From positions 4,125,798 through 4,189,797 of the forward strand of contig JARUPZ010000010.1 of the NCBI GenBank assembly GCA_031213475.1: a stretch of DNA of 64,000 nt, read 5' to 3'. The stretch comes from Nereocystis luetkeana (taxonomy: Eukaryota > Sar > Phaeophyceae > Laminariales > Laminariaceae). A model generated the notes under the pieces. The model was not told where the DNA came from. It saw nothing but the letters and a program-made list of their open reading frames with translations, and did no database searches. Each line of letters begins with the position of its first letter. Position 1 is the stretch's first letter. Below, piece after piece: positions 23,318 to 35,900 of this stretch. The translations under genes and the position numbers were made by a program.

Positions 23318-23719
23318 ATGGCGATGTGTTTTGTGGTCGGTTGTTTTTTTAGTGGCGGGATCGATGGAGGTTTTTGGGGCGCACAGCAAGAGAGCGCTTT
23401 GGGCGGGCGGGGCTGGGCGTGCTACAGCGAGGGGGCGGTAGGCACCAGCCGACGGGTGGGGGGTGGCGCGTTTGACGACGGCGGTGGCGGTGATGGTAAC
23501 AGTGGTAGCAAGTTGGTTGCGGACCAAACTGGAGGTAACGAGAGAACCGGTTCTTGCGATGGCCTTGCGCGAAGTGAAGGGCTGCAGAGGACGTCTTACG
23601 CTGAGAATGGTCGGTCACAAGGGTTCGTCAGTGAAGTAATACCTCGTGAAGAGGAAAAACAAAATTGCATAAACCCCGGAACAGGAGACAACGGGAGATC
23701 TTTCAATGCAAAAACATAG
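23318..23719 (+). CDS. ORF of 133 aa downstream of PPR gene, doubtful
   Basis: An ATG-initiated frame (MAMCFVVGCFF...) runs 133 codons to TAG 23719, Gly/Asp/Ser-rich in the middle and charged near the end (PREEEKQNC). It lies 640 bp past the PPR stop. No domain recognised; it could be untranslated or intergenic sequence that happens to be open. Confidence 0.18.
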   Translation: MAMCFVVGCFFSGGIDGGFWGAQQESALGGRGWACYSEGAVGTSRRVGGGAFDDGGGGDGNSGSKLVADQTGGNERTGSCDGLARSEGLQRTSYAENGRSQGFVSEVIPREEEKQNCINPGTGDNGRSFNAKT

Positions 23720-23870
23720 GCAGACCGGTTCCGGGATAGAATCCGGTTCCCAGAACAGTTCCGGGATAGGGAGACCGTTTCCGAGAACAGTCCCGGGAGA
23801 GGGAGACCGATTCCGAGAATAGTGTGGGGATAGGTAGACCGGTTCCGAGAACCGTTCCGTGATAGGTGCC
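23717..23870 (+). repeat. ~38-bp minisatellite
   Basis: Four to five units of AGACCGGTTCCGAGAACAGT TCCGGGATAGG type, in the convergent intergenic region. Confidence 0.7.
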
Positions 23871-24024
23871 TCTCCTTCTCCTCTTCTTGATGAGGTGTGG
23901 CGTCCTGACCGCCTACGCCCCCCCCCCCCCCGCCTCCGCGTATTGAGACGCCTTCCTACATATAATAACGGCTCTTCACTTCGCGCAGCCATCGCAACCG
24001 CCTTTTTTCGTCTCCTTCTCCAGC

Positions 24025-24183
24025 ATGGCCTCCAACGAACTCAGCCACCACCGCTGCCGTCACCACGATCACCGCCGTCCGAAAATGGCGTGCCACACAG
24101 AGCCGGTGCCCCACCCACAAAAGTACCCCGAGCACGCCTCCGCTTCGCGCAGCCCGTCGCAATTGTGTACCGCTCTGTCCTAA
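24025..24183 (+). CDS. Small His-rich ORF (52 aa), doubtful
   Basis: ATG at 24025 follows a pyrimidine-rich tract ending in CAG and opens a 52-codon frame starting MASNELSHHRCRHHDHRR and ending at TAA 24183. It is rich in His, Arg and Pro. An overlapping frame is open much longer (23859-24347), so this is only a candidate. Confidence 0.15.
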   Translation: MASNELSHHRCRHHDHRRPKMACHTEPVPHPQKYPEHASASRSPSQLCTALS

Positions 24184-24744
24184 CTGTTGGGTTCAGTATC
24201 AATATACAGACGGTGCTTTTACTCCGGGGCAGAATGATGACCGAGGCTACTGCTGCAGCGGGGGCCACTTTTCTTCGTAGTCCTTTTCTTGCAGCCGCTC
24301 CGAGCTATACTCGGCCGAGTGTGACTAGACTACCCTGCTTTACTTGAGGTCAAAAAAAAAAAAAGTTTCATGGTTGAAGAAGGGGGTGGGGAGCCACTCG
24401 CCTGCCTGGCCTATATCGCTACGGTAGGGAAAATTGAGCCATGATAACGTGCCTCTGCGGTAGAGGCAGCTGTCTCATAGTGGGCTCGGTTGTGTTTGTT
24501 GGCGACAAGAAAGCGATGGAGAAGGGCGACCGGGTAATTTGCGCTCTTGACATCAGAAGAGCGCAAGCTCGACTCTCTGTGTGTAGCGCTTTGCTTCTGG
24601 TTGGTGCTGGTAGAGACTTTGGTTTGTTCGTTGTGCCGCGACGGCCGGGCGTAGAGGACTCGCGCCCATTCAAAATGGATGTTCAAGACCAATTCACGAT
24701 TTTTTTCCGTTGCAGCGCAGCACGTACACGCTGGGTGTGGTGGG

Positions 24745-25031
24745 GGGGCTGTACTCACTACCATGCATGGCCGTAGTCGTATGATCATAGACCCTCGCAT
24801 CCCTACATTGCCGGGACGGAGCACGTCGGGCTTTCACCGACCAGACAGCCACTACGCGCACCAAGCGCGAAGCGCCGTGAGGTGTTGAGCGAGTCGCATG
24901 AAGGGTGAGCTTGCATCCTACCAAAAACCGCTTCTGAGGCGGGTTTTCTTGCATATATATGGATGACAGCGCCAAACAAAGTAAACTGATTTAGTTTCTG
25001 GTGTGGCCACTTCCAGACATAGCAATGGGCT
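24745..25031 (-). mobile_element. SINE-like element, about full length
   Basis: Reverse complement starts CCCATTGCTATGTCTGGAAG, continues through the CGCCTC...GCGGTT region and ends GTGAGTACAGCC plus C-run. With the next copy it defines the element length of about 285 bp. Confidence 0.8.
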
Positions 25032-25064
25032 TACTATGTAGCTGCCTCGTGAGCGCCTTGCCAT

Positions 25065-25128
25065 ATACCAGGTACACACTACGTGATACGATCCTCCCAC
25101 TTGTGCGGAGCTAAGGTTCTCCCCGAAC
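25065..25128 (+). repeat. Duplicated segment, copy 1
   Basis: ACCAGGTACACACTACGTGATACGATC and TTGTGCGGAGCTAAGGTTCT recur at 26147-26210; a piece (CACAAATGATCTAACTCGA) also opens the window. Confidence 0.6.
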
Positions 25129-25139
25129 AAAAGTGGAGT

Positions 25140-25425
25140 GGGGGTGTGGGGGTGTACTCATTGTCATGCATGGCCGTAGTCGTATGACCAGAGACCCTCG
25201 CATCCCTACAATGCCGGGACGGCATACGTCGGATTTTCACCAACCAGGCAGACACTACTACTTGCACCAAGCGCGAGGCACCGGAAGATGTTGGGCGAGT
25301 CGTATGAGGGGTGAGCTGCTGCCTATTAACACCAAGAACCGCATATGAGGCGTACTTTCTTGCATATGGATAACAGCATCAATGAATTGATGATTTAGTT
25401 TCTGGTGTGGCAGCAATGGGTTTAC
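25140..25425 (-). mobile_element. SINE-like element, about full length
   Basis: Tandem neighbour of the copy at 24745, same orientation, about 110 bp away. Tail is a C/A-rich run (GAGTACACCCCCAC). Confidence 0.8.
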
Positions 25426-26146
25426 TACGTAATTGCCTCGCAGTTGCCTTACCTGTGGCGTGGTTGGATGACGACCCTGCTCTGCTCGTTTCGTATTGTC
25501 TGACGCCAAGGGGCTGGGCATAGTTGACGAAGGCAGGGCGGAGACGGCAGTCTGGGTAGCAAGGTACCATGCGGATTAGCAGGGGGAACCTGGCTATACT
25601 ACTCGTACCACAAACTGCTGCCGCCGCCTGGAAGGTGCTTTGGGCTTTGGTCTGCCTGTTATTTCCCCTTTGTTATTTTCCCTTTGTTATTTTTTTTCCT
25701 TGGTTCTTTGTCTCACTCTGTTTACAAGAAGTGGTGTTTTTGTTATTTTGTTTTTATTTTCTCCAGCTCGTTCTTTTTCAAGTGTTGGTCACCTCGCCTG
25801 CGGGGGGGGGGCACGACAGATTGTTTCTCCTAGTTTTTGCTTTCATTTTTTTTCTTTTTCTCTTTCGATTTGCCTACTTTGTTTTTGTTTTCGCTTTGAT
25901 TGTTTCTTTTCGTTTCTCTATTTCATAGATTGCGTATGTCGTGCCTGCCGTATCTAGTATGATTACATGGCTTTGTATTGCCCACTGCAGTGCTCACTGC
26001 ACGCGTGGTAACGTAGTATCTCTGTGGCGTAGCTTTGTGGCCACAGAACTTGTATCTCTTCTAGGATTGGAGAATCGGCACGGACACTGGTTGTGCTGGA
26101 TGTCGACGGGTAGAAAGAACGGTTTAATGTGAAGAACACACACACA

Positions 26147-26235
26147 TACCAGGTACACACTACCTGATACGATCATCCCCGTTGTGCGGAGCTAAGATTC
26201 TCCCTGCACAAAAATGATCTAACTCGATCGCCAGC
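26147..26235 (+). repeat. Duplicated segment, copy 2
   Basis: Partner of 25065-25128, extended by ACAAAAATGATCTAACTCGA, which matches the window's first 30 bases. Confidence 0.6.
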
Positions 26236-26377
26236 AGTGGTGATCGCCAAAAAAAAACGGTTCCCTGGTTGTCTAGCTCAAACAGTAAGAGGAATATTTT
26301 ACAGCGTCGTAGCCAACCGACGCCAACTCAACGTATATATATATATATATATATAATATGTACTATATATACCAGGG

Positions 26378-26528
26378 GTGTGGGGGGGGGGCTCGTCGAT
26401 ATCATACGTGACCGTAACCGTTTTGACCATAGACCCTCGTACCCCTACAATGCCGAAACGGACCAGGTCGGTTTTTCACCGATAAGGCAAACCTTGCTTG
26501 CATCAAGCGCGAAGAGTCGTGAGGTTAA
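26378..26528 (-). mobile_element. SINE-like element, diverged 3' part
   Basis: Shares the middle and tail with the family but with many substitutions (for example CGTACCCCTACAATGCCGAA). Lies beside a TA microsatellite. Confidence 0.65.
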
Positions 26529-26910
26529 TACTTACGACAGGGAGGGGAACTGGAGCGCACAAGTCGTGCACACGTGATAGCATGGGACGGACAAATTACA
26601 GTACGTTTTTTTCTTTTCGGGCAAATACCTCTGGGCAGGAAAATAAACGTATGATGCCAATATTTACAGTGGGCCATTGTTTTCCGGGATAAAGTTAATT
26701 TTTCGACGACTTTTTTTTTTTTTTTCCCATCCTCCGGCGGATTGGTAAAAATAAAGCTTAAGCTCACCACACTTCCACGCTCCAATTTCGTGTCGTGTGT
26801 CCGTTTAACCTATAGCTCCCGTTGCAACATCAGCACAAGCTGCTGTTACTACTGACTACCATCCCCCATTCGTCCTAATTTATGTCCCATCGCGCGATGC
26901 GGGCGCTTCA

Positions 26911-29900
26911 CTACCGGGTCTCGTCCGGCGCTGTGATGATGTCGATCGACTCTTCCACCTTTTGCGTCTTGCTTTCGGCTACGCTCGCGAGTTTTTCCGT
27001 TTCCTGGAAGGGTGGTACACGTGTGGAGGCGTCACGTACAGGGGGAACGGTGTGCGTACTTGACTATTCAATCCATTCCTGTCATTGATAGCTTTGCCGC
27101 CCGACACCGACTAAGTGACCATCGCCGAAGGCCCCTGAGTGAATGAGATGCTCACACCCTCGCCGACAAAAAATGAACGGTATAAGACGCGGAATCAGTT
27201 TCGTAGAGCCCTGTTTAGATTATGCCTGCTGCGGGCGGTGTTCCCGGCAGCAAAGAAACCACCCCCTAAATCCCCGCCGCAAGATCCATATTCACGTAGG
27301 AAACCCGGGGGTGTACCCCGGGTATCCCCTGACTAACATACATGTAGACTAACAGTGGGTACCCCGAGTTAAAGAGCACCCCCGTGACTATCTTCAGCCG
27401 AAGCAAGAGCTCTTGAACGCAAGCACTGCTCTTTACCTGTAGGAGCATTGCCTTGTTAAGGGTGGTGCCTCGCATTCATACGGGGCTCAACGTTTCGCCC
27501 GAAACATGACTTCGGTTGAACTTTGTTCGGGGGATCCCGACCACGGCACTCGAATGCGTACGCGTGACGAGTTTCAGTCCCGAAACGAATATACTTACAG
27601 CGCGTAGTACAACCGCAAGCAACTAAAGTACCGCACGAACCGGTAGATGCTCAAGTTTGAGGAGGTCAGGCTAGGGTCAGAATATGCGACCTGTTGAGCC
27701 AAAAAAAACGGTACCCCTACCGCCTACCACATCACTATGTTCGTAAATATAGTAATCGTTTATACATTCAAGGTGAAGACCAAGCGTTTCTTCTATTTAC
27801 GGACACCCAGAGTGGTACACCAGGTACAAACGCACAGCTTTCAGCATGGGCGGGATCGTGCCGATTCGACCGTTCTGTTCGCGAGTGTCGAAGTGTCTTG
27901 TCTTGGGGTGGTCTCGAATTGGGGTACGAACGGGCTGTATTTCGTGCGGTAGGACCCGCCCGCCCGACCAATGACCAGCCGTCAAGCCTAGCCAACTCTC
28001 GTCCCTGAAATGGTTCCGGTCTGGCCGTAAACATAAACGGCGTTTACTGCGGTAGATGGTAACAAACTGTCGAAACGTCATACTGTACCTCATACTTACC
28101 GCTAGACCGTAGGCGTTATTATTACAGTGCGGTTTAACATGTTACACGCCGGACATATGATACGTGTATAGGTCACGATCTATCGCTGTACATATATCAT
28201 GATCTACGTAGATCTTGACATATCCTAACCTGCCGTTACGATACGCTGTGCAGGATTTGTGGACAAGCAGTACACATCCAAACCAGGAACAGAAAAGCAT
28301 GGTGCTACGTACGTACGTAGATCACGCGGCTTTTCCGGACAGCTCTCGCCCGGCAACGTGAGCCATTACGAGGGACCATAGTAAATAGGACCAAATACGG
28401 TTAGTAGAAATAGGTAAATGTACTATAGGTTTTTGTGTGCACCGTAGGTCCTATTTAGCACCGTAGGTCCTATTTACTATAGTCTCCCCGTAAAACACAA
28501 CAAAATAGATCACCATGGATACATACGGCAGATCAGGAAAAATAATCTGCCCCCCCCCCCCCAAAGTAGATCTTGGAGTGGGAGGATCGGCGATCTCCCC
28601 AACTTGTGCAGTTAAGTTAGAGTTTCAAGCGACGCATGAATGAAGAAATACATACTTGCTACGTCCTTACCCTGGCCAGCTTCCCGAACTCGATGCTCGC
28701 CCTCCTGAACTCGGCCATCGAAGCACGCGGCGCCGCGGTCTCGAAGCGGTGGGGGGTTTGCAGCACTACGTTGCGCGCGCAGAGGAGGGTGTCCCACGTG
28801 TCCGTCGACAGCTTCGCGAGGAACGGCCTGCCGGGGACGATTATTTGTTTGTGGACCGATTCCGTGTTTGTTTTCGTTTCAACATAATGCGCTATAATAT
28901 ATATTTTTATTATATTAATAAGGAGAGGAAGCAAGTGTGAATGCATTGCATTACTGGCGGCTGGATAATGCAGGTGCAAACGCACAATGTTCGCAAGGAT
29001 TCGTACAAAAAGACAAGCCCTGAAATTAACGGGCAGCGGACCAATTGAACACGTACCATTCTCGTGAGGGAAAACAAAAAAAGCAGAAGATGGAGCGCCC
29101 CCCCTGCCTTTCTCGTAGCATACGAAAGACGCTCTTTTATCTCCTCTCTACCGTCGGGAACGAAATTCCGAAAAAATCCCCAAGACCTGCATCGTCGACG
29201 AGCCGATTCGTCCCAGATGCGCTGCCAACACAACACGACAGGCTTTTGACAGAAAGTGCATAATCATGAAAATTGTAAATCGAGCGGACTGACTTGCCCC
29301 CCCAACCCCCCACATCCAAAAAGACAGATGGTGGCCGCAGACAAAAAAACAATCGGTGTGACTACTATTACGGGGGTCCATGGTTAACAGGACCAAATAT
29401 TGTTAGTAAAAATGGTCAAATATATAGGTTTTTATGTGTACCTTTGGTCCCATTAACTATGGTCCCCCGTAATATGAAAGAAAACGAAACGAGTACCTAA
29501 AGGATGGAGGTGTCTCTATTTAGATTTGGAGAGTAAAAACGGTGTGTACTCCGTCTTGCAGAGGGATGCGTGGGCCGATGGTCAATCGGCTAAGGCAAGC
29601 ATCAAATGAGTACGCCCCCCCCTCCCCCCCCGCTCCCCCTCGTTCCCGTCATACACAGCCCAGGAGGATTTTTCCAGACCAACCTCTCCCATCGACTGCT
29701 TCCACCACACTGCACGGCCCAGCAGGGGGATTTCCTCCAAATCTGTCGTTTTTCAGTACTTAGTATTTTTATCTTGCCTTCTCCGAGAAATGTATCGCTT
29801 GAACGCACTTCAAAGTCCCCAATAAAACCAAGTATACCCCACATGCATACATACATAAACCATGCATACATACATAATACATACATACATACATTCATAC

Positions 29901-32900
29901 ATACATACATACATACATACATACATACATACATACAGCAGTAATAGTATGTCTATTACTGCTGTCTAGAAGCTCGTGGAGGTCTCCCCGCGACTACTAC
30001 AACACCAGCAGCGCCGGCGGGGCGAGCCGATTCATCAACGACGACCTCATCTTATTATCAACCCCCGCGCGTGCCCGAAACCGACCTGTGCATTGTTTTG
30101 TCGGCTGCCCTCTCCTTCGGTGACATTCCGACTCGCTTCGTTGCCCACCCTCCTCCTCCTCCTCCTCCTCCTCCTCCTCCTCCTCCTCCTCCTCCTCCTC
30201 CGGCGGCGGTGCCTCCCACCGCCTCGTTCGCGGCAGCAGCAGCCCCCCCCACCGCCGTTTCCGCGGCAGTCGTCGCCATTTTCTGTTCGCCTATCGGTTT
30301 GATTCGGCGATGAGGCACAAGGGTTGGGGGGGGGGATATGCGTGAGTCTGTGAAGATTGTCGGACTACACGAAGTCCGTGGTATGGCACGGTTGTACTTG
30401 ATTACAGTATTGCTAAAAGATTTTTCCCATTCGACGAGGCCTCCTCCTCCTCCTCCTCCTCCTCCTCCTCCTCCTCCTCCTTCTTAAAGGAGTGAGCGAA
30501 GCCACCCCTCCATACTATTTTTCAACCAATGTGTCTGTATTGCGTATATCGTTATTTGCAACCCCCCCCCCTCCCCACACTTGGATGTGTGTATCGGGCT
30601 TAACTTTACAATATTTGCACACCCAAAAGTTGAAAACAAATGGAGGGTGGGTGGGGTTGGAAGTATACCCCTACTGCTGGAAATGGCACGTGTTTTAGAT
30701 CAACGAAGTATATAGTTTGTCAGTTGGCTGGCAATAAATAAGTCGTCGACTAGTTGTGTTGGTTGAGTATATACGTAGGCATTATAGGTGGAACCCCGTG
30801 TACGATAGAGGTATCTCATTTCCGCTAAAATGTTTCCTGAGTGACGGGGTTCCTCAACCCAAAATCGTCGGGATGCCGTTCTTGTTTCGAAAAATTGCAT
30901 TTTTTGTACGTTTGGATCATGGGATTATTCATCGGGATGCAATTTCATTTTTGCTGAAGTCAGTTTTTGGGTGAGGTATGGAGCTCCTTAAGCGAGGAGC
31001 CGTAGAAAATTTAGGGTGAACCTCTGTCGCAGAAGATCCTCCGCGTTGCGTTGCGTCGCGTTGCGCTGCGTTGCATAGCGTGCTGTACATTTTGCATCTA
31101 CCTGATGGCGCGTTTGTTTTCTATGGCTCGAGGTGTGTGTGTTATGTTTTGTTTTTCATCCGTATTAAAAAGCTAAATGGTACAAGTAGTACAGTTCGTA
31201 CGTCAAGTGAGTTAGTCGGCTGACTTACGCGCCCAGTTGTTACGTAGGGCCACACACAACACCACTGTGGTAAAACATGCAAGGACCGGTAGGTCTTGAC
31301 ATTTATGTGCAAACGCCCCTTCTATTTCAGTCCACAGTGGTAATAATAGTAAATTAGCACCCACGGTGGACAAAAAAAAAGGTGCTCCCCTACCAGGTAT
31401 ATGCTTTACGCACCATACGCACCAAATTTTGTTTTGTTCAGCTTAATATTATACTAAAAGTATTACGGGGGACCATCGTTAATAGGACCAAACATTGTTG
31501 GTAAAAATGGTTAAATATGTAGGTTTTTATGTACACCATAGATCCTATTATCTATGGTCCCCCGTAATATTAATAGTATGCTCACCAGTAGAATAAGTAG
31601 CCGTCAATTCAAGGCAATGCATGCCTTACTCACAACTACAGCGGAGGGGAGGGGCGGGGTGTACTCAATGGGGGCGTACTCGATAGGAGAGATGTACTCG
31701 ATCTCATGCATGACCGTGGTCGTATGGCCGTAGTCGTATGACCATGGCCCCTCGCATCCCCACAATGCCGGGACGGAGCGTGTCGGGTTTTCACCGACCA
31801 GGCAGACATTGCTTGCACCAAGCGCGAAGCGACGTGAGGTGTCTGGCGAGTCGCATAAAGGGTGAGCTGCATCCTACTAAGAACCGCTTGTGAGGCGGAC
31901 TTGCATATGGATGACAGCTTCAATGAGTTAAGTTAATTTCCGGTGTAGGCACTACCAGAGACAGCAACGGAACTTTATGGGGGGGGGGGGGTGTACTCAT
32001 CGTCATGCATGGCTGTTGTAGTAGTGTGGACCACAGACCCTCGCACCCCTGCAATGCCGGCACGGAGCACGTCGGGTTTCATCACTGATCAGGCAAATAC
32101 AATGGTTGTTTGCACCAGGCGCGAAGCGAAACGTGAGGCGTTTGTTCCGCGAATATTTTTTATCATGAAGGGTTAGACCCTCGCATTCCTTGCAATGCCG
32201 AGACGGAGCACGTCGGGTTTTCACCGACCAGGCTTAGGGGAGCAGTATAGGTTCGCTACTACACGTCCCGTGTCTTGGTGAGCGGAAAAGAGCTCAACTG
32301 TTGTTGGTGAACGGATATGAACAGTGAAGCGAGCGCTCGCTTGTGACCGGAAACCGTCTCGGTTTTCTCTCTCATGCTACCCGCAGAGAGGGGTGTTTCT
32401 TCATCCAGCAGCAGCTGCTTGTTGCTCAACTACGGAAAGCCGCAGACCATCGTAGGATATTTTCTATCGTGTGGGACTATGTTCTTATAGCGTGCACCGA
32501 TACTTTCCGTCAAATATTCAGGTAGGATTGGAAGTGTATCTTCCATGTCTGAACTCTAATAGAATTTGGAGCAAGCACTAAATATTGTCAGATGGCAAAT
32601 TGGATAAAATAATGATCACAGAGGTTTTGTCCATAATACGAACCGCATTTTCATCCGAATTAGGCTGGTTGTCGCTGATTGGCAGTTTCCAAAATGGTTC
32701 CCAGCCGAAGTCTAACCTTAACCCTTAACACCGATCGCCACCACTCCCAAGATCGCCATACACTAAAGCATTAAGGTGACACATGCAGGGAAGAGCAGAG
32801 CAACGCATATCGTTGGTGCTGCTCTACCAGTATTCATGTTTGCCGAGCTTGAACGCTATTCATTCGGGACACGTTCTCTCAAAAAATAAGACAAAGAAAG

Positions 32901-35900
32901 CCGCGAGGGAAACAAAACAGGTTCTGTACTCTGGTAAAATATTGATGTTGTGGAGGGTACGAAGAAGGTCAGGAAGGAGGCTTGGCCACTCTGAAACAGG
33001 GAAACATCGCTTGTCGCTAGAGGTAGCAAATCCCCCCTCACGTGACCCGCTCAACACCTCACTTTTCGCTTCGCGCCCGGCGCAAGCAACAATCAATGCC
33101 TGCACAGTCGGTGAAAAAAAACACGACATCTTCCGTCCCGACGTTGTAGGGATGCGAGGGTCTATAGTCATAGGTACGCCCCCCCCCCGCGCTTGCCCGT
33201 GATCACTCACTTCCGCCAGATTTGCCCTCCTCTTCCGCCTTGTCTTCCTCCTCGCTCGAGCTGTCCGAAGAATCAGATTCCTCCGGCTCCAAAACTAGTT
33301 CCGTCCCGTTGACTCCATCGGGCACCTTCAGTCTGCGCTTTTTTTTTTCGCGGATGGGGACGAGACAAATAGTGTGGGGTGTAAGCATCGTCACCCGTCG
33401 AACCAGCCCACTGGGGGGAGTGTTGTGCTCCTACTGTAAGTGTCTGCTGTGTGTTATGTGCGGGTGTTTGGGTATTGGGCGTTGGAGTGTTGGTGTGCCG
33501 GGTGTTGAGTGTTGTGTGTTGTGCTTAGCGTGTTGTGTGTTGTGTGTTGAGTGTTGGGTGCTGGGTGTCGGGTGTTGTGAGTGCTGAGTGTTGGGTGTTG
33601 GGCATTGGGTGTTTTGTTACATGTGTTTCGTGTTTCGTGTTGCGTGCTGTGTGCCGTGTGTGTTGAGTGTTGGGTGTTGAGGGTATTGGTGGAAGGGGCT
33701 CTAGTGGCGCGTGCCTCAGCCATTAAGTTTTTTACACGCGTTCACCGCTGTACGCCAGCAGAAGCCCTATCGTTCTCGCTCAAGCTAGGCTTCTACGTGG
33801 TCGCCGCGTTGTTTGTAATCGTTCTCATAAACGAGCAAGGCGGCCGGGAGGAGAGGAAGGGCGGCCAGGATAACATAGATAAAGCTACTACCGGTGTGAG
33901 CACCGTTCGATAACGACGGCATTGGCTCGGCGTAATGACTCCGTGTATGGTTATTGTCGAGGGGCCGAGAGCACTGTTGAGTTCGCCGCGGTTTTACTTT
34001 ACAAACCTTCACGCGAAGCTGTCCGCAAACTTTAGGACCGTTTGATTGCTCACCTTAAATACCCGACCATTGCTCGATTTTTCGGACAGAGTGACACCAG
34101 TACCAAATAGATGATCGAAGTGGGCTTTCTTCGTGGGTTTGGTCGCTCGTTTTGTTCTCGTAGTTTCCTTTTTGTTTCAGCTGCTGCTCTGCCCCATTCA
34201 TCGACAAGCGCATCACCTACCGTCGCCGATCTTGTTTCGTGGTTTGTGGGCACTCGTTTTCTATGCATCGGAGCCGTTACTTGCGTTTTGCTTTTCTCTG
34301 CTCCGCCTGAAAACAGTATCAACCTTTGCACCTTTGTTCGAGGTACTCCACACGTAGGGTGTCGAGGGCTTTGTCGATGGCCTCCTGGCGCTTGTCGGGG
34401 GACAGACCGTCAGGCTGGCCCGTAGGGTTCGCCTTTTCGACCTACGTTTCACACCGCGACAAATTATCCAGACGAGAAGGATGGGTTACAACGATATGCG
34501 TGTGACCGTCGGCTTGCGTGCGGTAGACGGCCGTCTGAGTGCAGCTGTAGTGGCACGCTCGTCCCCTGGACACGCCACAAAACAAAGCTGTCACCGGTCT
34601 GACCCGAAATACTGCAACAGGTAGCGTAAAAAAACAATGCGTCAAATCTTCTTGATATTTTGGATCAGAGTGGTAAGCTTTTCGGGGAGAACGCAGTAGT
34701 GAGAACCGCGTATGCTGTGTGAGCGTAGGGGGGTATATGACGTTTTTTTGGGGTCCATCGTGAGTTCTGACCGCTAATAAGCCGCCCGTCGTACTATTCC
34801 GAGCGAATCCAAATTTCTATTATTATATTACATGGCGCCAAAAAAAGGTACTACTGTACCCCCCCTTCCAGCTGGCTAAAGCCGGACTCTGCTTGGCTTC
34901 ATTTAAAGAGGGGGTTACGATCGCTGGACTCCATTGTTGGCGATAGAAAATATTATACTTTTTCTTGGAACCTTCCAAGAAAAGTGCACACAAGTTGACG
35001 ACAGTCACAAATAAATACGAGTAACCTGTACCCAGCTGCTGCGGGAAGGGCTCCCACGTAGCGATAGCGTAGCTGTTTTTTTTAGCGTTGATATACCGCG
35101 TATATGTAGCAAGTGCTTCGATGTTCAGACCCGATTGAGGTGACCGTCAACGAGTCAAGAATACCCAATGCCAGAGGAACGAGCAAAACCCAAAAACGCG
35201 AATTGAGCGGAAACAGTCTACAATTCGGCCAGATCACCAACCTAAAGTGCACACGATCTAGATATTTCAGGACGTATGTATTCCTGATCTGTATGATCTG
35301 CAGGACCTAGCTCATGTTGCTACGTGGGAGTTGTATAATCTGCGTGATTCAGGATAGGTGTCCTGGGTTGGATCTGTACTGTACAGATCCCGCACGGCAT
35401 CTCATATCGGCAGGATATGATCAAGATGACCTGTAGATGATCTATCTGTAGATATCTCGTGATCTCTCCGAGATGTCGAACGGCCGAGACCAGCGACAGC
35501 AGACACTCAAGTCAACGGGTAAAACGGAGATACTCATCTGCCTATCGATGAAGCAACCGAACCAACCAAAACCATGGAGGACCGCTGAAACACGACAGGC
35601 GGCCACTTCTTCTTTTTGCCGCGGAAAGGAAAGAGGAGCGAACAAAACGACTTGAGGCAAAGTTTCCACCAACGCAAGCCCATTCTGAAAAAGCAAATTC
35701 CGGAAAAACAGACAACCTAATCCTCGGTAAGATGTGTTCCAGGTGAAACAAACACCAGAAAGTTCTGCAGACTCGAACATTTAAGTTCAACACTTTTCGC
35801 CTCAAGACGGAAAGCGAAGACATACTGAAAAGGTAATGATAACGCGGAAAGCCTCATAATTTTGAGGTGCCCGGTCTGAATGAGGCCTGCCCGATCTGAA

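Larger units (their letters stand above)
22844..24744. other. Convergent intergenic region
   Basis: Between the PPR 3' end and the EF-hand gene 3' end. Holds a minisatellite and two doubtful ORFs. No terminator-type signal is definable in this kind of genome from sequence alone. Confidence 0.45.

Noticed and set aside
25569-25957. Phe-rich hydrophobic ORFs resembling membrane proteins
   Set aside because: T-rich low-complexity DNA gives runs of Phe and Leu codons in more than one frame.
29137-29352. Minus-strand exon candidate (SIYNFHDYALSVKSLSCC) between EF-hand exons 11 and 12
   Set aside because: Splice phases do not fit either neighbour, whereas exon 11 (30086) joins exon 12 (28827) directly in phase.
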